Shown here: piece after piece, positions 1 through 11,394 of the stretch
Layout of the letters: every line of letters begins with the position of its first letter
How positions within the stretch are numbered: the first letter of the stretch is position 1
Assembly: GCA_028673005.1 (NCBI GenBank)
Contig: CM054113.1
Coordinates: 170,145,837-170,209,836, forward strand
Origin: Tanypteryx hageni
Taxonomy: Eukaryota; Arthropoda; Insecta; Odonata; Petaluridae
Reading direction: 5' to 3'
Length of the DNA: 64,000 nt
Notes under the pieces: generated by a model
Databases searched by the model: none
What the model was told of the DNA's origin: nothing
The model's input: the letters and a program-made list of their open reading frames with translations, nothing else
Position numbers and translations under genes: made by a program

Positions 1-960
1 CGATAAATAGGACGACGGATAGGAGGCGAGAATCTAGGAAAAAGGAGATTTTCATCAATGAAAATAATTGAAAGCAATGTGTTTTTTATTTGATACGGTA
101 TACCGAGTTTCAAAATTATGACACTACCATATGTATACGTCGTTGGTTGAAATCAATTCTCTATTAAAATGCATTAAATTGATGCTATTACAATACAGAT
201 TAACGATTCCCATTTAAAAGCATTATAGGTACTCGTTGCCATGGTAGGTATTTGAAAATTTTCACTGTGGAAAATCTCCTTTTTAAAGCTGATTTTCAAA
301 GAAAACAGCCTTATGAAATGGTCCTGTCTGTGTGTATATGTGTGCCCCCTACTAACAACTTTTACATCATTGAACTGATTTTCATGAAACTTGGTATGAG
401 ATGGTATTATGGTATGTTGTACAAATCTTATATAAATATTTAATTAATTAATTAAATTGAAATTCGTTCAGCCAATTCATTCCAAATCCATAATTACTGA
501 AAGAGTTTAATTTGTAATTGTGGCACCCCTGTTTGGCTGATTCGGTTTAAATATACTGATATGGTTTTGTATATATGTGTATATTATAATTATATAATTT
601 GGTTAAAATTGATGTGGGCAGTTCAACACAAATACGTGTAAAAGAAATTTTTTATTCCTTGTACTGTGGCAGCCCTACATTCTATATTAATACTAAACAT
701 CTTTATTTTGTTATTTTATGCTGCATGCCTCCTTTATACAAAATTTCGTTGAAATCGGTTAGGCCAATTCCTTCCAAATTCATAATTACCGAAACGTTTA
801 ACATTGTAATTTTGGCGCCCCTGCTGAGACGATCCAGTCCAAATATATCATTTTCGTCATTAATTTATGTGAAGATTCTATGTACAAAATTTAATTGAAA
901 TCGGTTAATTCATGAAAAAATATTAAGGGCACCCACCCAGAACCACACCACCACACACGC
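1..960. repeat. AT-rich dispersed repeat with a duplicated block
   Basis: No gene is visible. Two blocks of about 72 bp starting near 459 and near 751 are clearly related (roughly four bases in five match); both begin GAAAT, run through CCAATTC and CCAAAT, and end in GCACCCCTG or GCGCCCCTG. A third partial match (TTGAAATCGGTTAATTCAT) lies near 895. The spacing of about 292 bp suggests an old internally repeated element. Family not recognised. The short open frames here are not convincing as proteins. Confidence 0.45.
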
Positions 961-1880
961 GGACACCGAGGCGATCTCATAAGACTACTTTCCATTTTTA
1001 CTTTCTCCATATACGAAGTATAGAGAAAGTATTGTTTTCATGAAAAAATCGAATTCGAGATTTCAACGGAAATACATGTTTTAAGGTCCCCTGAACACGT
1101 TTCGACTATTTTCTAGATGTCTGTCTGTCTGTATGTGATAAATTTTTGTGGGCGCTCTAACTGAAAAACTATTAATCAAGTCAACGCAAAATTTTATATT
1201 TACATTTTTTGAAAAGTTAGAAGATCTGATTAGTTTTTGGTAAAAATCGGTCGACCGGAAGTGGGTGTTTACTCTTGTCATTTATCCGTTATTTTGAAAT
1301 ATTTGCTTTAATATTTGATAAATGTAAAAATGTACTGGATTAAAAGTTGTAGGAAGTTTTATTTTCTACAACCTTTGTTTGATACATTTTTCCATACAAT
1401 GCATTGTTTAAGAGATATCTTATATTTTTAGCTGCCACCACCACGCCACCTACCGAAGACTATTGTTAACAATTGACGCTTAGTTACGTCTTAGTAACGC
1501 TCCTTTTTATTTTCTTAATTGTCAACCGGAAGTAAATATTGACAACGATCCCAGAGCTAACAACATGTAATTTGCCATATAAATATGGAGAAAGTCATGT
1601 GTTGCCCACATCAGTTTATTTGGAAAGTATGCTAAAATAAATACGGGGAACTAAGTTCAAAGTGAATTACGACTTTCTCGTTTGATTATATTGCAATCGG
1701 CTAATTCTTCGATAAAAACGTACTGATTTATATAATTATCTTATTTTATTTGCCCTCGTGTCGTCAAATGTACATCATATTTCATGAACATCCACCCAGT
1801 AGTTTAGCAGATGAAACATCCGGACGGACGGAAGGATAGACGGACGGACACGCCCAGATCATAAGGCATACTTTGTTTAC
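961..1880. repeat. Unclassified dispersed repeat with terminal hairpin
   Basis: The stretch opens near 1000 with an inverted repeat (ACTTTCTC ... GAGAAAGT around a TATA-containing centre). The word GGAGAAAGT recurs near 1594. It ends in a run of CGGACGG-type short repeats (about 1812-1850) followed by a T-rich segment. The layout fits an old non-coding mobile element, but I cannot name the family. No open frame with recognisable protein similarity is present. Confidence 0.35.
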
Positions 1881-2226
1881 TTTTTGTAAAGGACGCCTAA
1901 AAAGAAATTTTTACAACAATTCGGCACCGATTTGAATTTAGTTTTCAAAAATAAAAAACCTTATTCCCTCAGCTATAGAAGTTTCCTCCTCGAGTTTCTA
2001 TCTTATTTAACTAATTTTAAATTGTAATTTTATGAAGTCCTGCACAGATATCCTTGCTATTTAAATGGGAGAGTTTTTCCGCATTTTCCGCGCAATTAAT
2101 TTTCTGTTAGTCTGTGCAAGGTACGAAATCTACCTGTGAAAACGGCATGGTTATATCTTTCGTGGTTTGGTCTGGGAGTTTAATGTCAGACAGTGAGTGG
2201 GGTCCAAGCAGCTTTATATAATAGAT
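1881..2226. other. Unassigned AT-rich stretch
   Basis: Nothing recognisable: no coding signal, no clear terminal repeats, no tRNA boxes. Confidence 0.5.
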
Positions 2227-2560
2227 ACTAGTATAATTGCCCGTCAACAATGACGGGCATGAATGACTTAGATATTAAATTAAAATGAAATTAAAATTAA
2301 TGAAAACAATTACTAAAAAGTAAATATAAAATTCACATAATTGAATGTTCCAGAATGTGAAAATAGCTTTGGGCATGTAAAATTTGTGGAAAATAAACAT
2401 CAATGAATAGTTATTTGTTAAACATTTCGCTAGACAACTTTTATATGCCCAAAACTATTTCAACTTTCTGAATCATACAATTATGAGAATTTCATATTTT
2501 TATTTTTAGTGTACATAAAACGTATTAAAATAAACTTATAAATTTTATTTCTCTATCATT
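2227..2560 (+). repeat. Foldback repeat, family F copy 1
   Basis: The left end reads ACTAGTATAATTGCCCGTCA and contains a short hairpin (GCCCGTCA / TGACGGGC, 2241-2260). The left part (about 2262-2400) is roughly the reverse complement of the right part (about 2435-2560), visible as AAATAGCTTTGGGCAT facing ATGCCCAAAACTATTT. Related copies start at 16390 and 56457, so this is a dispersed family. The ACTAG-plus-CCCG end resembles the ends of non-autonomous Helitron-like elements known from insects, but that assignment is inference. Confidence 0.5.
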
Positions 2561-3249
2561 AGTCAAAGATTAATAACTTATTCATTTTTCGCAGAAAATG
2601 TATTCAATATCTTCAAGAAATTCCGAAATTTAAATCTCTATATCTGACTTAGTGACACAATATCAATAACATGTGGAATATTTCTCTATTTCCGTTGCCT
2701 TATTGCTTATCGTACTTAAGGCATTGTTTAAACTTCAAAATAGCATCGAAATTTCGTGAATGTGTAGACAGATACGACGCGAATTTATAATCCCAGTGAA
2801 CCATACGCAATTACACGACACCGACAACAATGCAAATCACCTTGACGACAAAAGATTTTCTCGTAAAAATATGTAAAATTATGACGGTAAATAATAATTT
2901 GTGAACCGATTTGACGCGTAATCGAAAATCTATGGAAGGAAAATGAAACTTGAATCTTTTATCCGTGCTTTGTTTCAAGTACCGAATTCTTACGATGGCC
3001 CTAAATAATTTAAAATGCAAATTATTAATACGCTGCATCCGTACCCGTATTTATCAAATGGAAAGAATAAAATGATAGACGATGTCATTTTTCAAATGTG
3101 TGATTGGTGGATCCCAGCATATTGCGAAAGTCGTCAAAATTGCACATTCAGTTCTCTAGTTATTTGCGTTAAACCAACTCGCCACCAGAGGCGCTGGAGA
3201 TCGTGATAGACTAAAGTCACAACTGGCTATAATTATAGGTACATAAACT
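2561..3249. other. Unassigned stretch
   Basis: No recognisable gene or element. Short open frames on both strands have no known motif. Confidence 0.45.
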
Positions 3250-5656
3250 TTAAAAAATAGTAAATAGTAGAATGGTAGGAAAATTTGGTTTAGGTGAAAC
3301 AAATGAAAGGGGAGAAAGACTAATTGAGTTTTGTGAACAGAATGAGATGATGGTATCAAACATTTTCTTTGAAGTTCCCAAAAGAAGAAGATACACATGG
3401 GAGGCGCCAGACAGAAGAAGGTTTCAAATAGATTATATTTTAGTAAAAAGAAGATATAAGAACCAGGTAAAATCGTGTTATAGTTACCCAGGTCCAGATG
3501 TAGACAGTGACCACAAGCTAGTCATGGCAAAATGCAATATTAGGTTTAAGAAAATAAAGAGAACAGTTAAAAAGAACTGGCATCTACAGGGACTGAAAGA
3601 GTTACCAACGGCTAAGAATTACCAAGAAAAAACAAATGAGTTGATGAGAAATTATGAAGGACAACTTAGTTGGGAGGAATTTAAAAAAGGGGTTATTAAA
3701 GCTACAGAGGAAGTTATTGGAAAAAGAAAATTGGAGCCTAGAAAACCTTGGATGACTGAGGAGATACTGATTTTAATTGAAGAAAGGAACAAGTTGAGGA
3801 AGAATGGAAATGATGAAACATATAAAAAAGTTAAGAATGAGATTATTAACAAATGCAGAGAAGAAAAAGAGAGATGGACCAAAGAGATAGTGAAGGAAAT
3901 TGAGGAAGATACAAAGGGAGGAAGGCAAGACAAAGGATACTTCAAAATTAAAACTCTCCAGTACAAACCAAGAACTAAATCGGCAATAGTTAAGGATAAG
4001 GAAGGAAATATGTTATGGGAAAATGAAAAAGTATGTGCTCGGTGGAAAGAATACATAGAAGAATTATATAGTGGAAGAGATGTTGGAGATGGATGTAGAT
4101 TTATTGAAAATGAAGAGGAAATAAGAAATGACGAGCTAGGCCCAACAATAACCAAAGAAGAGTTTTATAAAGCTATTAATAATCTTAATTCAGGCAAGGC
4201 AACAGGTGTCGATGGTATACCTGCAGAACTTTTGAAGAACTTAGGGGAGGAAGCAAAAGAACATTTCTTTAAAATTATAAAAGATTGTTACGAAAAAGGA
4301 AAATTACCTGATGACTTTATAAAAAGTAAAACTATAAGTTTACCAAAGAAGGGGAATGCAGTGGAGTGTAGTAACTACAGAACAATTTCACTACTTTCGC
4401 ACGCCTCAAAAGTTTTAATTTATATCGTGAAAAACAGAATAAAAAGGAAAATAGAACATTATATTAGTGAAGATCAATTTGGATTTAGAAGTGGGAGAGG
4501 AACGAGAGAAGCTATATTAGCCCTCAGGGTGATAATGGAAAGATGTTTAGAAATGAACAGGACATTATATTTAACGTTTATTGATTTGGAGAAGGCCTTT
4601 GATACAGTTAATTGGGAACTGTTGTTTAAGACTATGAAAAAAAATAGGTATTGATTGGAGGGACAGAAGATTAATTTTTAAGCTTTATCAAAATCAAACT
4701 ACAAGAATAAATATAAATGGATTAGAGAGTGAAGCAAAGATAAGGAAAGGAGTAAGACAAGGATGTCCGCTATCTCCATATTTGTTTAATATGTTCATTG
4801 AAGAAAGTATAGAAGTTATGAAGGAAAAGACAAAAGGCATAAAAATAAATGGAGTTAGAATACACTGCATTAGATTTGCAGATGACATTGTAATATTCAG
4901 CGATTCAAAAAGAGAAATGAATAAAATGCTGAAAGTATTATCGGACACGTTAAAACAGTGGGAATTAAAGATAAATATCAAGAAAACCAAATTGATAGTT
5001 ATAGGCAAAAGTAATGCAGGGACAATATCAAAGATCAAAATAGACAATCAGGAAATTGAGCAGGTGAAGCAGTTTTGCTACCTAGGTAGTACAATTACTG
5101 AAGATAATAGATGCGTACAGGAAGTGAAAAGAAGAATAGCACTTGCAAAGCAAGCTTTTCAATGCAAAAGGAACCTACTGACAAGCAGTCATATGAATTT
5201 GGAAGTAAGGAAATCCTTTGCAAAAGCTTTTGTCTGGAGTACCATACTTTATGGTAGTGAAAGTTGGACGTTAGGAAAGAGGGAGAGGTCCCGTCTGGAA
5301 GCGACAGAAATGTGGATATGGAGAAGATTGATAAAGACAAGTTGGACAGAGAGAAAGACAAACCTTGAAGTTTTGGAAGAAGTAAAAGAAGAAAGGAAAC
5401 TGATCAGAGGAATGGAAGAAAGGAAGGCAAAATTTTTAGGCAATGTGATTAGACATAATGGATTAATTGTGAATATCTTGGAGGGGAAACTTTTAGGGAA
5501 GAAAGGAAGAGGCAGACCAAGAAAGAAATACCTAGATAACGTGGAGTCAGTGATGGGAGTTGAGAAATACGAGATGTTTAAGAGAATGGCAGAGGACAGG
5601 AGTTCATGGTTGCAGCGACAAGGCTTAGCCTTTAGATGAAGAAGAAGAAGAAGAAA
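3250..5656 (+). mobile_element. RTE-like non-LTR retrotransposon, 5' truncated
   Basis: The element keeps the C-terminal half of an AP-type endonuclease and the whole reverse transcriptase, then a very short 3' UTR and a (GAA)n tail (about 5637-5656). Similarity to the complete copy at 60392-63563 begins abruptly just upstream of 3272, so the 5' end is missing, as expected when reverse transcription from the 3' end stops early. The two elements belong to different subfamilies: tails differ (GAA against TGA/TA) and proteins are clearly divergent. RTE clade is inferred from the single endonuclease-RT ORF, the short 3' UTR and the microsatellite tail. Confidence 0.85.
3272..5639 (+). pseudogene. 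Endonuclease/reverse transcriptase, truncated and frameshifted
   Basis: The first frame (3272-4654) carries the end of the endonuclease (IDYILV, then SDHKL) and the first RT blocks (GKATGVDGIPAELL, DQFGFRSGRGT, FIDLEKAFDTVNW). At an eight-A run (4637-4644) one extra A breaks the frame. The second frame, open to 5639, carries the rest of the RT: GVRQGCPLSPYLFN, the catalytic FADD box in RFADDIVIF, KTKLIVIG and YLGSTIT, then the C-terminal MWIWRRLIKTSWTER region typical of this family. Only one frame error is needed to explain the break, so the copy is fairly young but dead: it lacks the catalytic N-terminal half of the nuclease. The product would nick target DNA and copy its own RNA at the nick. 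Confidence 0.85.
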
Positions 5657-5802
5657 CTTTATGCTTTAATCATAAATTAAATGCACCAGATTAAACGTAT
5701 TATTTCTGACTATAAAGTGAGGGACAAATTGACGGTGGCTAAATTTTCATCATTTATGCATAAATGGTCATTCTCTGGATGTTTTTATTGGTCTAACTTT
5801 AT
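5657..5802. other. Flank between LINE and Tc1-type element
   Basis: Unassigned sequence; ends with the TA (5803-5804) that is the target site of the next element. Confidence 0.5.
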
Positions 5803-5804
5803 TA

Positions 5805-6000
5805 TGGGGTTATCGGCTATTATAACACACATTATCGGAAGTTATAGACACATTATTGTTAGTTATAAACAAAGTATCGGTAGTTATAAACACATTATTG
5901 GTAGTTATAAACAAAGTATCAGTAGTTATAAACAAACTATCAGTAGTTATAAACACATTATCGTTAATTATAGACAGAGTATTGATAATTATAAACAATA
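5805..6000 (+). repeat. Left TIR of transposon A: about eight 21-bp units
   Basis: After GGTTATCGGCTA, units of the form TTATAAACANNNTATCNNTAG follow each other without gaps; the first is 22 bp, the next seven 21 bp, and a ninth is partial. The same array, in inverse, forms the right end near 9661-9847, where one unit is disrupted around 9760. These are likely transposase binding sites (inference). Confidence 0.9.
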
Positions 6001-6016
6001 CTAACCCTACCCTATA

Positions 6017-6572
6017 ATGGAAGAAAACTCTCAGGAAGTAGTCAATTAAAATGGAATACAGAGTGAACTAAATGATTGTTGCTAGAACAAGGAAGAAAAG
6101 AACCTCAATAATCGACGAAAAAATTGAAGTATTTAAAAATATGAGAGAACAAGGTGAGTCAGCGGTTAAAATGGCAAAAAAACTTGGGCATATCTGTGTG
6201 TGTTATGTACAAACTAATGAGTAAAATACACGAAGCTGAGGAAAATATGGAAGAAGTTGATTTAACACGGAAGAAGCCTGGACCAAAACCGCAACAAGTT
6301 TCTAGATTATCGGACAAAATATGTGAAATTATTCAAGCCGACTGCTCATTGACACAAAAAGGCATTCAAGAAAAGTTGAGAGAATATGACTTCATCTGCA
6401 CACAGTCTACTTTATCGACAAATCTAAAAAATATTGGCATTACAAGAAAAAGATTGAAAAGAAGAGTTTCAAAATCCACAACACTTGAAGTTTTATCAAA
6501 AAGGAAAATATATTCTCGTGAAATCATGAGAATTTCATCAGGAAGAATGTTATTTCTAGATGAAACTGGTTT
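6017..6572 (+). pseudogene. Tc1/IS630-type transposase, N-terminal part (copy A)
   Basis: This is the first part of copy A's transposase. A helix-turn-helix region (about 6080-6240: RTRKKRTSIIDEKIEVFKNM, then KLGISVCVMYKLM) and a second DNA-binding segment (SDKICEIIQADCSLTQKGI) precede the catalytic core. The coding part ends in FLDETGF, which holds the first catalytic Asp, where copy B is inserted. Comparison with copy B shows three defects: a TAA stop near 6047 where B has GAA, a 2-base loss near 6080, and an extra A in the run at 6176-6182. The start at 6017 is chosen because B has the matching ATG at 8322-8324 with similar flanks. The C-terminal part continues at 8496. Confidence 0.8.
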
Positions 6573-6574
6573 TA

Positions 6575-8493
6575 CAGGGTTATCGGCTATTATAAACACA
6601 GTATCGAAATTTATAGACACATTATCGATAGTTATAAACACAGTATCGGAAGTTATAAACACATTATTGATAGTTATAAACAATGTATCAGTAGTTATAA
6701 ACAAACTATCAGTAGTTATAAACACATTATCGTGAATTATAGACAGAGTATCGATAATTATAAACAAAACCTGGCCATAACGCTAAAATTTAGGGAATAT
6801 GTAAAAAATAGTTTTAGTGGTTTGGATACGAAAATAATGAAGTCAACTCAAAAATCAAGACAAAATACTGATTCTGTTGAGAAGACAAATATGGAAAACA
6901 CAAATGCTAATGAAAATGAAAATATTTTTTCAGCCACTCTTTCTTGCTTACTAATTTTTGCGACTTGTTACCGATAAATGAACTCAACTCCTTTTCGGTA
7001 CATAAAAATTCATAAAGGAAAATTAAATAGAATAAATTACTGATTTCCATTAATTTTGTGCTTATTTAATGATGCAATGTACAATTCTATGATTAAAGGC
7101 GGCACGAGAAATGATGCGTAGGTACATAATAATGAATACATTGTATAATATGTACAATGAAAAAGAATTCATATCTGTAGAGAATTATGCATAGTAGGTA
7201 CATACATATTTAGTCAGTACACAATCAAGTAATTGTAAATATAATTAGGTAACATTAATTTTCCTTTAAAATGTTTGTTAAATACATACAATTAATTAAC
7301 TTTTGTAGTATACATATAAGATATGATACATACATACTGCAATGAACAAAAAGGAGAATTGAAAAGGGAAAAATATAATGTACATATGTAATTATTTAAA
7401 ATGAAAGACCTTGAAAAGCCAAATCGCGATATCTCAACATGTTGCCATTAAAAGCCTCAAAACATAATGTACTATCATTATTCATCCTGTAAATGCATCT
7501 TGCGACATATTCTTGGAGCTGTAACGACGTTTCAGGAGTAGGACGAATAGCATGGTATCTACTTTTAAGCACACTAAAAACCTCTTCAATTGGGTTCAAT
7601 TGCGGACTGTAAGGGGGAAGAAATTTGTAGCAAACATTATTTGCGGCAAGTCAAGTAATCACTTCAGAGCTGTGGTGAAACTTCACATTGTCCATAATAA
7701 CGATATCACCCTCCTTAAAAACATTCTTTGATTTGCAGTCTTGAAGAAAGTCAACGAAATATTCTGTGTTACTATAAGCACCCACTTATATTTTATAATT
7801 CTTAATTCCGTTTATAGCGAGCACAGCTATCAAACTTTTGTTTCTCCCACGGTTCGTAGGAACCTTTTTGATAGCATCTGTATTTTTAGGAGAATATCCG
7901 TAATTGTTGGTACTATGTAGATTAAAACCAGTTTCATCTAGAAATAACATTCTTCCTGATGGAATCCTCATGATTTCACGAGAATATATTTTCCTTTTTG
8001 ATAAAACTTCGGGTGTTTTGGATTTTGAAACTCTTCTTTTCAATCTTTTTCTTGTAATGCCAATATTTTTTAGATTTGTTGATATAGTAGATTGTAAGCA
8101 GATGAAGTCATATTCTCTCAACTTTTCTTGAATGCCTTTTTGTGTCAATGAGCAGTCGGCTTGAATAATTTCACATATTTTGTCCGATAATCTAGAAACT
8201 TGTTGCGGTTTTCAATTTTTTCGTCGGTTATTGAGGTTCTTTTCTTTCTTGTTCTAGCAACTGAATCATTTAGTTCACTCTGTATTCCATTTTCATTTAC
8301 TACTTCTTGAGAGTTTTCTTCCATTATAGGGTAGGGTTAGTATTGTTTATAATTATCAATACTCTGTCTATAATTCACGATAATGTGTTTATAACTACTG
8401 ATAGTTTGTTTATAACTACTGATACTTTGTTTATAACTAACAATAATGTGTCTATAACTTCCGATAATGTGTTTATAATAGCCGATAACCCTG
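6575..8493 (-). mobile_element. Tc1/IS630-type DNA transposon B (nested in A)
   Basis: The element starts CAGGGTTATCGGCTAT (6575) and ends ATAGCCGATAACCCTG (8493), with TA at 6573-6574 and 8494-8495. Joining the flanks and keeping one TA restores the copy A codons for GFNLH, which are seen intact in copy B itself near 7910-7940. So B jumped into the transposase gene of its own relative, in opposite orientation. Length 1919 bp. Its left end (6575-6765) has eight 21-bp units, its right end (about 8341-8493) about six. Confidence 0.92.
7396..8324 (-). pseudogene. Tc1/IS630-type transposase (copy B)
   Basis: Reading on the minus strand, the gene starts at 8324 (MEENSQEVVNENGIQSELND) and ends GLSF at 7396. 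About 160 bp of the helix-turn-helix region are deleted near 8210, putting the downstream part out of frame. From 8148 the frame is good: LTQKGIQEKLREYDF, the first catalytic Asp in FLDETGFNLH, then a TAA after NGIKNYKI near 7788. The second catalytic Asp (IMDNVKFHH) and the Glu (PPYSPQLNPIEEVFSVLK) are present, with 34 residues between them (DD34E type), and a further stop lies just after SSEVIT. So the copy is dead, although all three acidic residues of the active site remain visible. Confidence 0.85.
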
Positions 8494-8495
8494 TA

Positions 8496-9015
8496 ATTTA
8501 CATAGTACCAACAATTACGGATATTCTCCTAAAAATATAGATGCTATCAAAAAGGTTCCCTCGAACCGTGGGAGAAACATAAGTTTGATAGCTGTGCTAT
8601 AAACGGAATTAAGAATTATAAAATAAAAGTGGGTGCTTATAACACAGAATATTTCGTTGACTTTCTTCAAGACTGCAAATCAAAGAATGTTTTTAAGGAA
8701 GGTGATATCGTTATTATGGACAATGTGAAGTTTCACCACAGCTCTGAAGTGATTACTTGGCTTGCCGCAAATAATGTTTGCTACAAATTTCTTCCCCCTT
8801 ACAGTCCACAATTGAACCCAATTGAAGAGTTTTTTAGTGTGCTTAAAAGTATATACCATGCTATTCGTCCTACTCCTGAAACGTCGTTACAGCTCCAAGA
8901 ATATGTCGCAAGATGCATTGACAGGATGAATAATGATAGTACATTACGTTTTGAGGCTTTTTATGGCAACATGTTGAGATATCGCGATTTGCCTTTTCAA
9001 GGTCTTTCATTTTAA
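8496..9015 (+). pseudogene. Tc1/IS630-type transposase, C-terminal part (copy A)
   Basis: This continues the gene broken at 6572. The joined frame resumes with FNLHSTNNYGYS, then has a few-base disruption around 8600. From 8629 the frame is open to the stop at 9013-9015: FVDFLQDCKSKNVFKEGD, the catalytic Asp in IMDNVKFHHSSEV, and the catalytic Glu in LPPYSPQLNPIEEFFSVLK, again with 34 residues between. The 128-residue open frame is therefore a transposase tail, not a gene on its own. It is nearly identical to the copy B protein, so the two copies separated recently on the scale of this locus. Confidence 0.85.
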
Positions 9016-9164
9016 ATAATTACATATGTACATCATATTTTTCCCTTTTCAATTCTCCTTTTTGTTCATTGCAGTATGTATGTATCATATCTTATATGTA
9101 TACTACAAAAGTTAATTAATTGTATGTATTTAACAAACATTTTAAAGGAAAATTAATGTTACCT

Positions 9165-9275
9165 AATTATATTTACAATTAATAAAGGTAAAATACTCCT
9201 TTGGCTAAAGGAGTATTTTACCTTTATTAATCTTAGCCAAAGTTATTGAGCTACTATCAATTATATTTACAATTA
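9165..9275. repeat. Foldback insertion with 17-bp flanking duplication
   Basis: The 17-bp word AATTATATTTACAATTA occurs at 9165-9181 and again at 9259-9275. Between them lies sequence absent from the matching place in copy B (near 7215-7245). The insert contains a perfect 24-bp stem (9179-9202 with 9207-9230) around a GGCT loop. TTGGCTAA (9201-9208) can also pair with TTAGCCAA (9233-9240). Confidence 0.85.
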
Positions 9276-9849
9276 CTTGATTGTGTACTGACTAAATATG
9301 TATGTACCTACTATGTATAATTCTCTACAGATATGAATTCTTTTTCATTGTACATATTATATAATGTATTCACTATTATGTACCTACGCATCATTTCTCG
9401 TGCCGCCTTTAATCATAGAATTGTACATTGCATCATTAAATAAGCACAAAATTAATGTAAATCAGTAATTTTTTCTATTTAATTTTCCTTTATGAATTTT
9501 CATGTACCGAAAAGGAGTTGAGTTCATTTATCGGTAACAACTCACAAAAATTAGTAAGCGAGAAAGAGTGGCTGAAAAAATATTTTCATTTTCATTAGCA
9601 TTTGTGTTTTCCATATTTGTCTTCTCAACAGAATCAATATTTATAATATAATATAATATAATTATATATACTCTGTCTATAATTCACGATTATGTGTTTA
9701 TAACTACTGATAGTTTGTTTATAACTACTGATACTTTGTTTATAACTATCAATAATGTACTATGTACTATCAATAACACTGTGTTTATAACTATCGATAA
9801 TGTGTCTATAAATTTCGATACTGTGTTTATAATAGCCGATAACCCTGTA

Positions 9850-10728
9850 GGTTAACATATATCATGTAAGAAAGAGATTGATGAACACCCCGAATACGTA
9901 AGCATTATTCTAAAGGCTAAAATCTTTAAAAATTAACTGAGGAGAAAAAGTAAATAAGGGAACGCAAGTTCTGAATAGCTAATAATTATTTCATTCCTGA
10001 TGTTGCAAACGAGACACGAATATCAAGTTAGTAAGCGCGACACAATGCATTAATTAATATTTTGAACAGTTGTCAAATGACCGAGAACATTTTTATTCTT
10101 TTCATAGTTAAAATTTGAATATCTACGAAATCATTAATCAATTCGTCGAAGCTTTTATTTTTTAATTTCGTTCATAGAGTGCAGCACGCTCCAGTTGGAA
10201 ACGCCAAGCGACCAGTAGCTTCGGGAAAGATACAAGAGATGGCGCAAAGTAGCTAAAACTCATTTGACGAGGACAAGAAAGGGATGTTTGAATATCCGCA
10301 ATATTTATCTGAAGTAGTGGATAGAATATCTAAAATTAAGTAAAACAATTCAAGTAAAATATTTTGAAAGGCAAACAAAATTCGATCCCAATGTGTAAGT
10401 ACATCGCATTCTTTCATTTGAGGGTCCATTATTTTTCTTTCGTTTTAAGATAGCTGAGAAATTTATATAAAAAGGACTTTGCAATATCTTATGGAAACCG
10501 AACTGCCAGTTTTGAATAGAACTTATATTACTTTTGAGGAAAAATTGGCAACGTTTTCGTTGAGATTATTTTTAAAAAGGAGAAAATAATTTTAAGAAAG
10601 GTGTTTTTGCGGAACTTTAATCAAAGCTTAACGTGAGTGCTAAAGCAGACATTTTTACTTAGTATTATTTATTGGTAAATAAATGACAATCTGACGAGCA
10701 AATAAAAATAACACCAAATGCCGTACAC
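9850..10728. other. Unassigned AT-rich stretch
   Basis: No coding signal or element ends recognised. Confidence 0.5.
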
Positions 10729-11394
10729 CAAGGGTGTCAAACGTACGGCCCGCGGGCCAGATCCTGCCCGTGAGGTAGTCCCATCCGTCCCGCGATAAGT
10801 TACTAAAAATTTCCTGTACACATGGCCCAAATGGAATGTGTCCCTAAGATCACCGACCAAATAAGAAGGACGGGGAAGCAATATAGTAAACATGTGATAG
10901 TTACTTCTTTCGAAGATCATTTCTCACTATCAATTTTACTTGAACGATATCGAAAGCCGACTTGTTGCCTCAGTCTACGTACGACTCAGGACGATTTTGT
11001 CGTGGAGACCTCAAAGCTGTAGTTACGCTGGCCTCGATTCAGCGCCTAGAGCCCAAAAATACCGTACGGCGCATCTGCCCTTCAGTATGACATTCTCCAA
11101 TTATTGAATAAAATCAGGATATAAATCGCTTTTTTTCATTCTCTCGTAGATTCAACCTAGTCGAGAAAGCACATTTTCCCTGAACCATTCTGCATATTCT
11201 TTGACGACGAAATTCCTATCCTGCCTGGTCCCACGTTACAGTGTCATAGTTCTGTCGTTAATGAAGTCGTGCGCTAATCTGCTGCAACTAGTGACATTTT
11301 GTGCAAAACAAAAAGACTATTTGACTTTTACCCATGTCACTCAAATGAAAGGTAGACGTTGAATGTCGCGCTTTCTCAGGTAAGTGGAAATTAA

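Larger units (their letters stand above)
5805..9847 (+). mobile_element. Tc1/IS630-type DNA transposon A (outer copy)
   Basis: The element is bounded by inverted repeats of about 190 bp (5805-6000 and about 9661-9847) that begin TGGGGTTATCGGCTAT and end ATAGCCGATAACCCTG, flanked by TA at 5803-5804 and 9848-9849. It carries a plus-strand transposase gene split by a second copy of the same family (6575-8493). Without that copy and a later 94-bp insertion it would be about 2.0 kb, normal for this superfamily. Both ends consist mainly of 21-bp units starting TTATAAACA or TTATAGACA. Confidence 0.9.

Noticed and set aside
3652..4155. 167-residue minus-strand open frame
   Set aside because: Antisense shadow of the truncated LINE.
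5805..6000. Regular 21-bp repeats that could suggest a CRISPR array
   Set aside because: There are no spacers: units follow each other directly and recur in inverse at the other transposon end. The context is eukaryotic.
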